Shown one piece after another: positions 28,466 to 36,796 of a stretch of DNA of 64,000 bases. Below the pieces are notes generated by a model that was given only the letters and a program-made list of their open reading frames with translations, was not told the DNA's origin and did not search any database. The translations under genes and the position numbers were made by a program. The stretch comes from Geobacteraceae bacterium (GTDB lineage: Bacteria > Desulfobacterota > Desulfuromonadia > Geobacterales > Geobacteraceae), in contig WSYB01000042.1 of assembly GCA_009773645.1 (NCBI GenBank), positions 21,330 to 85,329 of the forward strand, given 5' to 3'. Position 1 is the first letter of the stretch, and every line of letters begins with the position of its first letter.

Positions 28466-29383
28466 TCAGCGATAGTGGCGCGCCAACTCAGAGTAGTAAA
28501 CGGTACCGACAGTGTCGGCGTTATCCGCGAGCCAGCGGCTGAGGGGGGTGCGCCCGGCCGGCGGGGCGGCGGAGACGAGGAGGCCGGCCATGAGCCCCTC
28601 CAGTTCATCGCGGGTTAAGAGGAGATCGTTCACAAGGGCACCGACTGTCCGAGAGAGGAGAAGCGCCAGCTCCGGCTTCACGTGGACAATCCGGGCCCTG
28701 CTCCTTACCGTCGTGGCGATGAGGCGCACGAGGTCGATGAAAGCGAAGGTCTCCGGCCCGATGACGTCCATGCCCTGGTTTTCGGCCATGTCGGCGGCGG
28801 CGACCGCCAACTCCGCCAAGTCATCGACGAAAACAGGTTGCAACCGATAGTCACCCCGGCCGGGGACGGCGAACACCGGGTAGCGCCGCAGGAGCCAGGC
28901 AATATTGTTGATAATGATTCCACCGGGGCCGAAGATAAGGGCTGGCCTGAGAATGGCGTGGGAAAGCCCGGATTCGGCTACGGCGCGTTCCACCTCGCCT
29001 TTCCAGCGAAAGTAGGGTATGTGGGAGGTTTCGGCGGCGTTGGTGATGCTGATATGCACCACTCGGCGCACGCCGGCTGCGGCGGCGGCCGCGAGGAGGG
29101 CACGGCTGTTTGCCGCTGCCTCCTCGAAGGTGACCTCGCCGTGGGGGAAGCGGACCCAGTAGGTGTTGTAGAGGACATCGGCGCCGCGCAGACTCTCAGC
29201 CATTGCCGCCGGATCGCGGAAGTTATACGGCGCCACTTCCACCCGGCCGCCGAACGGGTCGGCCCGGCCCGGGTGGCCGGTGAGAGTCCGCACCCTCTCC
29301 CCCCGGGCGAGGAGTCGCCGGGCGATGGCCCGCCCCGTGAAGCCGAACGCCCCGGTCACCACTTGCACCGTCCCGCCATCCAT
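28466..29383 (-). CDS. Atypical SDR / NmrA-like NAD(P)-binding protein
   Basis: A 305-aa protein with VVTGAFGFTGRAIARRLLARGE (NAD(P) fold), a typical TALFDLP-like downstream strand replaced by ILRPALIFGPGGIIINNIAWLL, and PVFVDDLAELAVAAADM, the pattern of the NDUFA9-like atypical SDR group. The canonical YxxxK is IPYFRWKGEVE (Y...K). The protein may be a quinone- or thiol-linked reductase or a structural NADPH-binder. Single gene on the minus strand. Confidence 0.75.
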   Translation of the reverse strand: MDGGTVQVVTGAFGFTGRAIARRLLARGERVRTLTGHPGRADPFGGRVEVAPYNFRDPAAMAESLRGADVLYNTYWVRFPHGEVTFEEAAANSRALLAAAAAAGVRRVVHISITNAAETSHIPYFRWKGEVERAVAESGLSHAILRPALIFGPGGIIINNIAWLLRRYPVFAVPGRGDYRLQPVFVDDLAELAVAAADMAENQGMDVIGPETFAFIDLVRLIATTVRSRARIVHVKPELALLLSRTVGALVNDLLLTRDELEGLMAGLLVSAAPPAGRTPLSRWLADNADTVGTVYYSELARHYR

Positions 29384-29600
29384 ACCCGCCCCCTTAGCTG
29401 TTGTCTGCCGGAGTTCCTGCCGTTCCCCTCACCTTAAGGATAATCCCGTTAGGGGAGTTTGGCAACCGGGAGAGGGACACTTGAAAAGATGGCGCTACTG
29501 CATTCACTCGGGAAAACTTCAGAAAATAAAAACATGGCCGATAAAGTTTAGTAACAGCGGCAAACAATGAAAGGTTGACTCTAGTTACCGGGAGGAAAGT

Positions 29601-30563
29601 ATGGCAGAGTTGTATATGCCGATCGGCATCGAAAGCATCGAGCCTGAGCATTTTCCGGATGTCGCCCTTTACTTGAAATGCGGCAATAACTTTGTGCTTT
29701 ATAAGAATAACGGGCGGAACTTCAATAAGCAGGACGCCGAGCGCCTCCTGGAGAACAGCGTGGATTTCCTCTATGTCAGCCCTGCAGACCTGGAAGTGAT
29801 CACCGAGTACATGGAAAACAACGCCGAGCAACTCCTCAAGAGCGACACCTTTGACTGCAAAACCAAAGGAAAGATCATCTACCAGACTTCCATCAACTTC
29901 ATGGGAGATATATTCGAGCATCCGGAAAAGGTTGGGGACTTCGAGCGGAGCAAGCGTTTGATAGAGAACCTCCTCCACTACCTCTCGGACAACAACGAGG
30001 CCATTTCATCTCTCGAAACGGTCATGGCGCACAATTATTACACCTTCGTACATTGCCTGCAGGTGGCCACCATTTCCATCCTCCTCCACTCCGAAGCCTA
30101 TTGTCTCTCCCATGACGAAATGGTGGACGTAGCCATAGGCACTCTTCTCCACGATTTCGGCAAGATCTTCGTCTCCCAGGATATCCTCAATAAAACGGGA
30201 AAGCTGACCGAAAGCGAAATCGCCCAACTCAAGAGGCACCCTGAGGAGGGTTACAAGTACCTGAAAGAGAAGACCTGCCTCTCTGATGTCACGCTCTCGA
30301 TCGTTCGGTACCACCATGAGCGGAACAACGGCAACGGTTATCCCCTCGGCCTCAAAGGTGAATCGATCCCGCGCAGCGCCCAGGTTGGGGCCATCTGCGA
30401 CGTCTACTGCACCCTGTCTATCGACCGGTCAGGCCGCAAGGCACTTCCGCCGCACATCTCCCTTCTGGTCATGAAACAGGAGATGAAGGGCGCGTTCAAT
30501 GAGCGGTTGCTGGGAATTCTGGAAACATTGGTCTGCGTAGAAGAAGCTCCCACGATCCTCTGA
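29601..30563 (+). CDS. HD-GYP domain phosphodiesterase
   Basis: A 320-aa protein. The N-terminal 120 residues form an unrecognised sensory segment; the HD-GYP domain carries HCLQVA, LLHDFGKI and YHHERNNGNGYPLGLKGESIP, all metal and GYP residues present, predicting degradation of c-di-GMP (or 3',3'-cGAMP, as found for some HD-GYP enzymes). GGAGGAAAG precedes the ATG. It stands alone. The usual SxRPYR motif after DVYCTL reads SIDRSGRKA, a moderate variation. Confidence 0.9.
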   Translation: MAELYMPIGIESIEPEHFPDVALYLKCGNNFVLYKNNGRNFNKQDAERLLENSVDFLYVSPADLEVITEYMENNAEQLLKSDTFDCKTKGKIIYQTSINFMGDIFEHPEKVGDFERSKRLIENLLHYLSDNNEAISSLETVMAHNYYTFVHCLQVATISILLHSEAYCLSHDEMVDVAIGTLLHDFGKIFVSQDILNKTGKLTESEIAQLKRHPEEGYKYLKEKTCLSDVTLSIVRYHHERNNGNGYPLGLKGESIPRSAQVGAICDVYCTLSIDRSGRKALPPHISLLVMKQEMKGAFNERLLGILETLVCVEEAPTIL

Positions 30564-30581
30564 GAATTTAAAAAGGTGGTA

Positions 30582-30640
30582 TTGCTTGCTAATTAGCTAA
30601 AATGACCTTTAAACTTCATAATAGCAAGATAGCAAGCAAT
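30582..30640. repeat. Inverted repeat (11-bp arms)
   Basis: ATTGCTTGCTA (30582-30592) and TAGCAAGCAAT (30630-30640), perfectly complementary across 37 bp, downstream of the HD-GYP gene. No T-run follows, so it is not a clear terminator. Confidence 0.6.
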
Positions 30641-30699
30641 GTCCTTCCAGCTCTCCCCTGGATATTTCAATTGGCACCAGCAGCTACAATCGGAGAGTA

Positions 30700-31201
30700 T
30701 CAGTCTCCCAGGTAGAGATTCACGAAGTACAGGAATCCGTTTTCGGATTGGTACTGGGCGTCGCTTCGAGACTTTTTGATAAAATCAACCGCCTCCGGAG
30801 TGCCGATATCGCCGATGGATTTAAGCGCCATAAAACGATCCACATAGTCATACTGAGCGAACTTCTTCAAGTTGGTCATGTGCTCCCAGCGTCCCGATGG
30901 CGGAGAGTGAACAGGCCCTGACAAACTGGTCGTTGTGATCCGCCAGTTTCACGAGGGTCGGCAGCCCGTCCAAATTATTGGTCGCCCCAAGTTCTATGGC
31001 GGGTAGGCATGCCTCCTCGGAATCACCGGCGAGCTTTTCCGTAATCTGCGCCTGGATCTTATCGAGCTTGTCTTTGCCAGCTTGGTACTTGAAAATTTTC
31101 TGGTTGACCTTCGATGCGACGTCCTTCACTACGTTCAAGTAAGCCGCTATCGCGGCAGTAAAAACTAAGTCTTCAAATCCCTTCCCTTCCAACTCCGCCA
31201 T
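30700..31201 (-). pseudogene. HEAT-repeat protein gene, frameshifted
   Basis: The gene starts normally at ATG 31199-31201 with AAAGGAAA upstream. Reading is split around 30870-30890: the first frame ends ...CSLSAIGTLGAHDQLEEVRSV and the second resumes as LKKFAQYDYVDRFMALKSIGDIGTPEAVDFIKKS. The text on both sides is HEAT-type (VRACSLSAIGTLGA, MALKSIGDIGTPEA). A single-base indel would restore one 165-aa protein. It abuts the IS91-type element. Could be a sequencing error rather than decay. Confidence 0.6.
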
Positions 31202-31274
31202 AATTTCCTTTCATACCAGCCGTCCATCGCATATTTCTTCCTTCGTAGTCACCACACTCGAAAGGAGAAACAAG

Positions 31275-32147
31275 ATGAACGACTGGTACGAAAGATCGAT
31301 GAAGGCCCTGCAACTTGCCGGACTGGCAGAACGCACCCAGTACAGCTACACCCGCGATGTGCGTCTGCTGGTGGAGTTCTGCGGCAAGACCCCCGACCTC
31401 ATCTCCGAGCAAGATTTGGAGGAGTATTTCCTGCAGCGCAGAAACGTCGCCAAGTGGTCCGCCGGTACACTGCGTGTCTGCTACAGCGCTATCCGCTTCT
31501 TTTTTGAGAAGGTTCTGCAACGAACGTGGAACATCTTCGGCTACCTGCGCGCCGAGCGTCCCAAGAAGCTGCCCGCCGTCCTGTCTCAGGAGGAAATCGC
31601 GCGCATCCTCTCCTGCGTGCAAACTCCCCACAACCGGGCCTTCCTGATTACTGCCTACTCCTGCGGGCTGCGCCTTCAGGAGGCGCTGTACCTGGAGGTG
31701 GGAGACATCGACAGTGATCGGATGCTTATCCATGTGCACCGCGGCAAGGGGGCGAAGGATCGCATGGTCCCCCTGCCGCCGCCAACCCTTGCAGTGCTCC
31801 GGGAACACTGGAAGTCCCACCGAAATCCTCGCCTGATCTTTCCCGCGCTCTCGCACGGACACCGGCAAGCCGCCACAGCCCAATCGCCCCTGGGCAAAGC
31901 CACGGTCCAGATAGCCATGAAGGATGCGGTGCGCCGGGCCGGCATCACCAAGCGCTCCGTCCATATCCATACCCTGCGCCACTCCTATGCCACACACCTC
32001 CTGGAGGAGGGGGTGAACCTGCGGGTTATCCAGCGCTATCTCGGCCACTCCAGGATCGAGACCACCATGATGTATCTCCACCTGACCCGCAAGGGGCACG
32101 ATGACGCCGTCGAGATCATCAACCGTCTCATGGCGGAGATCAGGTGA
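31275..32147 (+). CDS. Tyrosine recombinase/integrase (IS91-associated)
   Basis: A 290-aa XerD-like protein: SAM-like N-terminal core-binding domain (about 1-95) and catalytic domain with R in YSCGLRLQEALYL (first Arg), HTLRHSYATHLLEEG (HxxR), GHSRIETTMMYLHL (His, Tyr nucleophile). All catalytic positions R-H-x-x-R-H-Y are present. It overlaps the transposase start by 4 bp, so the two are translated together. An AAAGGAG precedes the ATG. Confidence 0.9.
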   Translation: MNDWYERSMKALQLAGLAERTQYSYTRDVRLLVEFCGKTPDLISEQDLEEYFLQRRNVAKWSAGTLRVCYSAIRFFFEKVLQRTWNIFGYLRAERPKKLPAVLSQEEIARILSCVQTPHNRAFLITAYSCGLRLQEALYLEVGDIDSDRMLIHVHRGKGAKDRMVPLPPPTLAVLREHWKSHRNPRLIFPALSHGHRQAATAQSPLGKATVQIAMKDAVRRAGITKRSVHIHTLRHSYATHLLEEGVNLRVIQRYLGHSRIETTMMYLHLTRKGHDDAVEIINRLMAEIR

Positions 32148-33244
32148 TGGGGGCCATCGGTGATATTTTCCGTCAGTTTGGCCCCGAATACTTGCGCCGC
32201 TTCGGTGACGCGATGCCCAATGAGCACCGCAAGGTGATCGAGGCCATCACGCTGTGCCGCACCGAGGATAACGGCGCCGTTGTTTACCGATGCGAGCAGT
32301 GCGGGCGCGATCATATTCTGAACCGCTCTTGCGGTAACCGCCACTGCCCCCAGTGCCAAAGCCACAAGACAAAGCTCTGGCTGGAGCGGCAGATGGAACG
32401 CATGCTCCCCGGACATCACTTCATGCTCACCTTCACGGTGCCCGAGGAGTTGCGCGACTTCATCAGGTCCCATCAGAGGATCTGCTACGCGGCGCTGTTC
32501 GCCGCTTCATCGGCGGCCTTGAAGAAGCTCTGCCTCGACCCCCGGCATGTGGGGGGTGACCTGCCGGGTTTCTTCGGCGTGCTGCACACCTGGGGGAGGC
32601 AACTGTATTACCATCCCCACATTCATTATGTGGTCCCCGGCGGAGCGATCTCTACCACCGACGGGCGCTGGCGGCGTAGCGGAGAGCACTTCTATCTGCC
32701 GGTGAAGGCGCTCTCTGCGATCTTTCGCGCCAAGTTCCGGGACCGGTTGGAAAAGGCGGGGTTGGCGGCCAGTGTTCCCGAAGAGGCGTGGCGAAAACCG
32801 TGGATTGTCAACTCGCAGGCGGTGGGCAAAAGCGAGGCGAGCATCAAATATCTCGCACCGTATGTCTTTCGTGTGGCCATCTCCGATAACCGCATCGTGA
32901 AGGTGGAAAACGGCAGGGTCTTCTTCCGCTACAAGAAACACGGGAGCAATCGGCTCCGGACCATGGATCTGGAGGTAATGGAGTTCATGCGCCGCTTTCT
33001 TCAGCACGTGTTGCCGACAGGTTTCATGAAGGTGAGATACTACGGCTTCATGAGTCCGAACTCCGCCATCCCCCTTGTGGAGGTCAAAGCGAAGATCGAG
33101 CTTGCTTACGGCTTTGACGTGCCCGAAGGCAGTGCCGAAACGAAGCAAAAGCCGGCCCTTACCTGCCGTGACTGCGGAAGTCTAGTGAGGTTCCTGTTCG
33201 TCAACCTGCCGGTGAATCGCTGGACACGGGGGCCGTCGGGATAG
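32144..33244 (+). CDS. IS91 family transposase (HUH)
   Basis: A 366-aa protein with an N-terminal zinc domain (CEQCGRDHILNRSCGNRHCPQCQ), then LTFTVPEEL, the HUH motif HPHIHYVVPGG at about 150-160, and YLAPYVFRVAIS with candidate nucleophile Tyr at about 246-250. It should nick and replicate by a rolling-circle mechanism. Length about 366 aa is within the IS91 range (about 400). Gene intact, no frameshift. Confidence 0.9.
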   Translation: MMGAIGDIFRQFGPEYLRRFGDAMPNEHRKVIEAITLCRTEDNGAVVYRCEQCGRDHILNRSCGNRHCPQCQSHKTKLWLERQMERMLPGHHFMLTFTVPEELRDFIRSHQRICYAALFAASSAALKKLCLDPRHVGGDLPGFFGVLHTWGRQLYYHPHIHYVVPGGAISTTDGRWRRSGEHFYLPVKALSAIFRAKFRDRLEKAGLAASVPEEAWRKPWIVNSQAVGKSEASIKYLAPYVFRVAISDNRIVKVENGRVFFRYKKHGSNRLRTMDLEVMEFMRRFLQHVLPTGFMKVRYYGFMSPNSAIPLVEVKAKIELAYGFDVPEGSAETKQKPALTCRDCGSLVRFLFVNLPVNRWTRGPSG

Positions 33245-33541
33245 CGATTCAGAGATCGGCATGAAAGTCTGATTATCAAAGATCAGCGCCTGGTTTAACG
33301 AAATACCACGGCGACATCGGTGAGGTGCGCCCTCAGTCCGGGAAACCTCGCAAAAAACCGGAGAAGGCACTAAAAAACCAGTTCAGATTATGAAAAAAGC
33401 TGGTTCCAAGTCGTCACTGGAGACTGCAACTGCCACAATCGGCCAATCGGCACCCTTGATCCCCACCCAAAGCAGAAGCCACCTTGAACCATTCCCCATA
33501 TAGAAAGAACGATGCCAAATTCACCGGGCTTCTTGAACAAT

Positions 33542-33574
33542 GGTTTGAACCGACCTTGCAGGTCGGATCAAACC
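33542..33574. other. Terminal hairpin of the IS91-type element (candidate)
   Basis: GGTTTGA-a-CCGACC-TTGCA-GGTCGG-a-TCAAACC: 13 of 14 arm positions pair. It contains a GAAC tetramer, the IS91-type target, in the left arm. Position next to the broken lipoprotein gene supports an element end. Confidence 0.4.
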
Positions 33575-34110
33575 TTAAGGATGGACATCGGGATGTCAAA
33601 GCACGGCTTTTCCACTTCACTCATCGACCACTTCGGAACGTGGCCGTTGGCAAAATAGGCGATGATGGTGCTGGTCTTGCCATCCGCCGTCAATTCACCC
33701 CGGAAGGAATGATAGGTTTCCCATGGCGAGAAGCCGGTCATCCGGTGGCTGACGATCTGGTAGGTCTTGACGGTGAGGGTCATGTCCACGGCAGCCGGCT
33801 GACCATTGGCGATTACCTCGACAGGAAGGCCACGGGCCGCAAACTCCTTTTCCAGCGCGGTCGCGAACCATTTTATCGGGTCTTCAACATTCTCCAGGTT
33901 GATCTTGATATTTCTCAAGTTTGAAATCGGGCGCTGGAAGACTACGTCCTTCCGCTGGTCTACCACTCTCATGACGAGCTTTTTCCCGGAGACGGAATCG
34001 TACTGGAAAGAAGAGGCCTGGGGATCGTGGATAGTGTATTTGAGGGAACAGCCGGTGCTCAAACAAAAAAACAGTGCGATTACGGAAAACTTCACGAGAT
34101 TTGCGTTCAT
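33568..34110 (-). CDS. Lipoprotein, probably 3'-truncated by the IS
   Basis: The 180-aa product has a lipoprotein signal (lipobox LSTGC, Cys about 21) and a mixed alpha/beta body (VVDQRKDVVFQRPISNLRNIKINLENVEDPIKW, then TLTVKTYQIV and SMSEVEKPCFDIPMSILKV). The stop occurs at the hairpin of the IS end, so the native C-terminus is likely lost. The frameshifted HEAT gene on the far side of the element is on the same strand and may originally have been next. No family recognised. Confidence 0.65.
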   Translation of the reverse strand: MNANLVKFSVIALFFCLSTGCSLKYTIHDPQASSFQYDSVSGKKLVMRVVDQRKDVVFQRPISNLRNIKINLENVEDPIKWFATALEKEFAARGLPVEVIANGQPAAVDMTLTVKTYQIVSHRMTGFSPWETYHSFRGELTADGKTSTIIAYFANGHVPKWSMSEVEKPCFDIPMSILKV

Positions 34111-34277
34111 GTTTTTCTCCTCCTTAGAAGAAATATCCTCACCGATTCAGTGTGGAGACAAACCCAAAGTCTTTTTAGAAACCTACAAAAGCCTCCATTA
34201 AGAAGGTAGAAAGCTGGGGACATAATGGGCCGGTCTTGGTTAATAAAAATGCATATTATCTCCCCGGATTCTTCGCA

Positions 34278-34493
34278 TCATGGTTCCAACAATCTCCGCA
34301 AGATTTGTTCATATTCAGCTAGTTTTCTCTCCAGCAACCGGAGCTCGTCAACGGTGTAGACCGCTTCCCCTCGTGCGATCTCCTCTTGTAGGTCCCCAAT
34401 CATCTCCTGAATGCTCGACTGCCTGTTGGGCGATTCCTCCCTGCCGAGCAGGCGCATGTTCCTGGGAGCCGTTTCGTCTCCATCCTTTAGCAC
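34278..34493 (-). CDS. Small coiled-coil protein
   Basis: A 71-aa protein starting at GTG 34491-34493, chosen because GGAGGT lies 6 bp upstream; the upstream ATG has no RBS. Residues about 30-68 (IQEMIGDLQEEIARGEAVYTVDELRLLERKLAEYEQILRRL) are read as a helical hairpin or coiled coil. No function assigned. The gap 34494-34677 holds nothing recognisable. Confidence 0.6.
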   Translation of the reverse strand: MLKDGDETAPRNMRLLGREESPNRQSSIQEMIGDLQEEIARGEAVYTVDELRLLERKLAEYEQILRRLLEP

Positions 34494-34677
34494 AGATCTA
34501 CCTCCGGTCATTCGGAAACAGATAGGAATTCAGCCTTCTTATACCATGATTCTTAACTGTTTTAAATCTTTTATGAAGACCTATTGACTCTAGTGCAAAC
34601 ACAGCTTTCACAAAATACGCCACCCCAAAGAAAAGGCGCGGCGTGCTAAACCTCCTCGACCGGACTTCACCCTGAAA

Positions 34678-34711
34678 ATCAAAAGAGCCGCATGGTCTCC
34701 CGTGCGGCTCT
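34678..34711 (-). terminator. Terminator after ettA
   Basis: AGAGCCGCA pairs with TGCGGCTCT around a 10-nt loop; followed on the minus strand by TTTTGATTTT. Confidence 0.8.
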
Positions 34712-34733
34712 CCTCCCCTGCCCTATCAAAATT

Positions 34734-36413
34734 TTACCCCCGCGTCAGCTGCCGGTACTTGATCCGGTGCGGGATGTCCGCTGCTGCGCCGAGGCGCCGC
34801 TTGCGGTCCTCTTCGTACTCCGTGTAGTTCCCGTCGAACCAGACCACCGTGCTCTCCCCCTCGAAGGCGAGGATGTGAGTGGCGATCCGGTCGAGGAACC
34901 AGCGGTCGTGGCTGATGACCACGGCGCAGCCGGCAAAGTTCTCCAGCGCCTCCTCCAGGGCGCGCATGGTGTTCACATCCAGGTCGTTGGTCGGCTCGTC
35001 CAGGAGGATGACGTTCCCCCCCTCCTTGAGCATCTTGGCCAGATGCGCCCGGTTACGCTCCCCGCCAGAAAGCATCCCCACCTTCTTCTGCTGGTCGGCG
35101 CCGGAGAAGTTGAAGCGGGCCACGTAGGCGCGGGAGTTGACGCTCATCTTGCCGAGCTGGATGGTCTCCTGGCCGCCGGAGACCTCCTCCCAGAGGCTCT
35201 TGTCGGGGTGGAGCGCATCGCGGCTCTGGTCCACGTAGGCGAGCTTCACGGTGTCGCCGATGCGGAAAGAGCCGGAGTCGGGCTCCTCCTGGCCGGTGAT
35301 CATCCGGAAGAGAGTCGTCTTCCCCGCGCCGTTGGGGCCGATAACCCCGACAATGCCGCCGGGGGGGAGCTGGAAGCTCATCCCCTCGAAGAGGAGGCGG
35401 TCGCCGTACGCCTTGGAGAGGTTGTCCGCCTCGATGACGACATTGCCGAGCCGCGGCCCGGGGGGGATGTAGATCTCCAGGTCCCGTGCGTGCCGCTCGC
35501 TCTCCTGGGAGAGGAGCTGCTCGTAGGAGGTGATGCGCGCCTTCGCTTTCGCATGGCGACCTTTGGGGCTCATCCTGATCCAGTCGAGCTCACGCTGAAG
35601 GGTCTTCTGCCGCTCGCTTTCAGTCTTCTCCTCCCGCTTAAGCCGCTGCTCCTTCTGCTCCAGCCACGACGAGTAGTTCCCCTTCCAGGGAATCCCCTCC
35701 CCCCGGTCCAGCTCCAGAATCCATCCCGCCACGTTGTCGAGGAAGTAACGGTCGTGGGTGACGGCGATCACCGTGCCGGCGTAGTTCTGCAGATGGTGCT
35801 CCAGCCAGGCGATGGTCTCGGCGTCCAGGTGGTTGGTCGGCTCGTCCAGCAGCAGGATGTCCGGCTTCTGCAGCAGGAGCCGGCACAGGGCGACCCGGCG
35901 ACGCTCCCCGCCGGAGAGGACCTTGACAAGGGTGTCGCCGGGAGGACAGCGCAGGGCATCCATGGCCATCTCCAGGCGCGAGTCCAGGTCCCAGGCGTCC
36001 AGATGGTCCAGTTTCTCCTGCACCTCTCCCTGGCGGGCGATCAGCTTGTCGAAATCGGCATCGGGATCGGCGAACCGGGCGGTGATCTCGTTGAACTCAG
36101 CCAGGAGGTTGACCGTCTCCTGCACCCCCTCTTCCACGATCTCCCGCACGGTCTTGCTGTCGTCCAGCCGCGGCTCCTGCTCCAGGAAACCGACCGTGTA
36201 GCCGGCGGAAAGAACCGCCTGACCGTTGAATTCCTTATCCACCCCCGCCATGATACGGAGAAGCGAACTCTTGCCCGAGCCGTTGAGGCCCAGCACGCCG
36301 ATCTTGGCGCCATAGAAATAGGAAAGTGAGATGTCCTTCAGGACCGGTTTCTTGTCGTAATACCTGCTCACCCGCATCATGGTGTAGATGACTTTGTTAG
36401 GTTCATTGCTCAT
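34734..36413 (-). CDS. ettA: Energy-dependent translational throttle protein EttA (ABC-F)
   Basis: The 559-aa protein has two ABC domains: Walker A GLNGSGKSSLLRIMAG and GPNGAGKTTLFRMITG, signatures LSGGERRRVALCRLL and LSGGERNRAHLAKML, Walker B LLLDEPTNHLD and ILLDEPTNDLD. No membrane segments; length equals EttA (about 555). It binds the ribosomal E site and couples ATP level to elongation. Own terminator downstream. The start ATG 36411-36413 fits the family N-terminus. Confidence 0.93.
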   Translation of the reverse strand: MSNEPNKVIYTMMRVSRYYDKKPVLKDISLSYFYGAKIGVLGLNGSGKSSLLRIMAGVDKEFNGQAVLSAGYTVGFLEQEPRLDDSKTVREIVEEGVQETVNLLAEFNEITARFADPDADFDKLIARQGEVQEKLDHLDAWDLDSRLEMAMDALRCPPGDTLVKVLSGGERRRVALCRLLLQKPDILLLDEPTNHLDAETIAWLEHHLQNYAGTVIAVTHDRYFLDNVAGWILELDRGEGIPWKGNYSSWLEQKEQRLKREEKTESERQKTLQRELDWIRMSPKGRHAKAKARITSYEQLLSQESERHARDLEIYIPPGPRLGNVVIEADNLSKAYGDRLLFEGMSFQLPPGGIVGVIGPNGAGKTTLFRMITGQEEPDSGSFRIGDTVKLAYVDQSRDALHPDKSLWEEVSGGQETIQLGKMSVNSRAYVARFNFSGADQQKKVGMLSGGERNRAHLAKMLKEGGNVILLDEPTNDLDVNTMRALEEALENFAGCAVVISHDRWFLDRIATHILAFEGESTVVWFDGNYTEYEEDRKRRLGAAADIPHRIKYRQLTRG

Positions 36414-36611
36414 GGGTAATGTATGTAACCTCCGGAGAAATTGATCTCTTTTTGTACACTTGCAGATGTTGAAGTGTCAATAGCTGTTTTGTTTCCGCTT
36501 GTCCGGCTGTCTCCCCAATCCGGCGGCATGGCGGGCTGAGACAATTTTCCCCTTTAGTTGCGGCGCAATGTGACGATAAGAGTGAATAGTCGGCAAAAAC
36601 CACATACAGTT

Positions 36612-36692
36612 TCGATAGACGACAATACTAAACCATTCGTGAGATTGGGACGGAAAGCCTACAGGGTCTCCATGAGACAGCCGGGTTGCCGA
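36612..36692 (+). ncRNA. GEMM-class cyclic-dinucleotide riboswitch (c-di-GMP-I / cGAMP)
   Basis: The stretch contains in order ACAATACTAAACC, ATTCGTGAGAT, GGGACGGAAAGCC, ACAGGG, and CAGCCGGGTTGCC, which are the conserved core elements of the GEMM aptamer. The Geobacter-type 5' core (ACAAT.CTAAACC) is the subgroup shown to prefer 3',3'-cGAMP. Its 3' strand is also the 5' arm of a terminator, so binding should prevent termination. The gene regulated is the large coiled-coil protein. Confidence 0.88.
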
Positions 36693-36724
36693 AATATCAT
36701 CGATATTGCGGCCCCGGTTTTTTT
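36679..36724 (+). terminator. Riboswitch expression-platform terminator
   Basis: CCGGG..GCCG..AATATC (36681-36698) pairs with GATATT..CGGC..CCCGG (36702-36717), followed by seven T. The 5' arm overlaps the GCCGGGTTGCC strand of the aptamer, so aptamer folding and terminator are mutually exclusive. Confidence 0.85.
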
Positions 36725-36796
36725 GCGGCCGGATAAACAGGAACACCGTGACGGCCCTTAACCCTGACTAAGCGTAAAGAAGATCGAGAGGTGACA

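Larger units (their letters stand above)
31205..33575. mobile_element. IS91-type element with integrase and Y2-like transposase
   Basis: Two overlapping genes (tyrosine recombinase 31275-32147, IS91-type transposase 32144-33244), then about 320 bp ending in a strong hairpin at 33542-33574. The ends are approximate: left by the start of the HEAT gene, right by the truncated lipoprotein gene. No direct target duplication is seen, as expected for rolling-circle elements. The 33245-33541 stretch has no gene. Confidence 0.65.
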
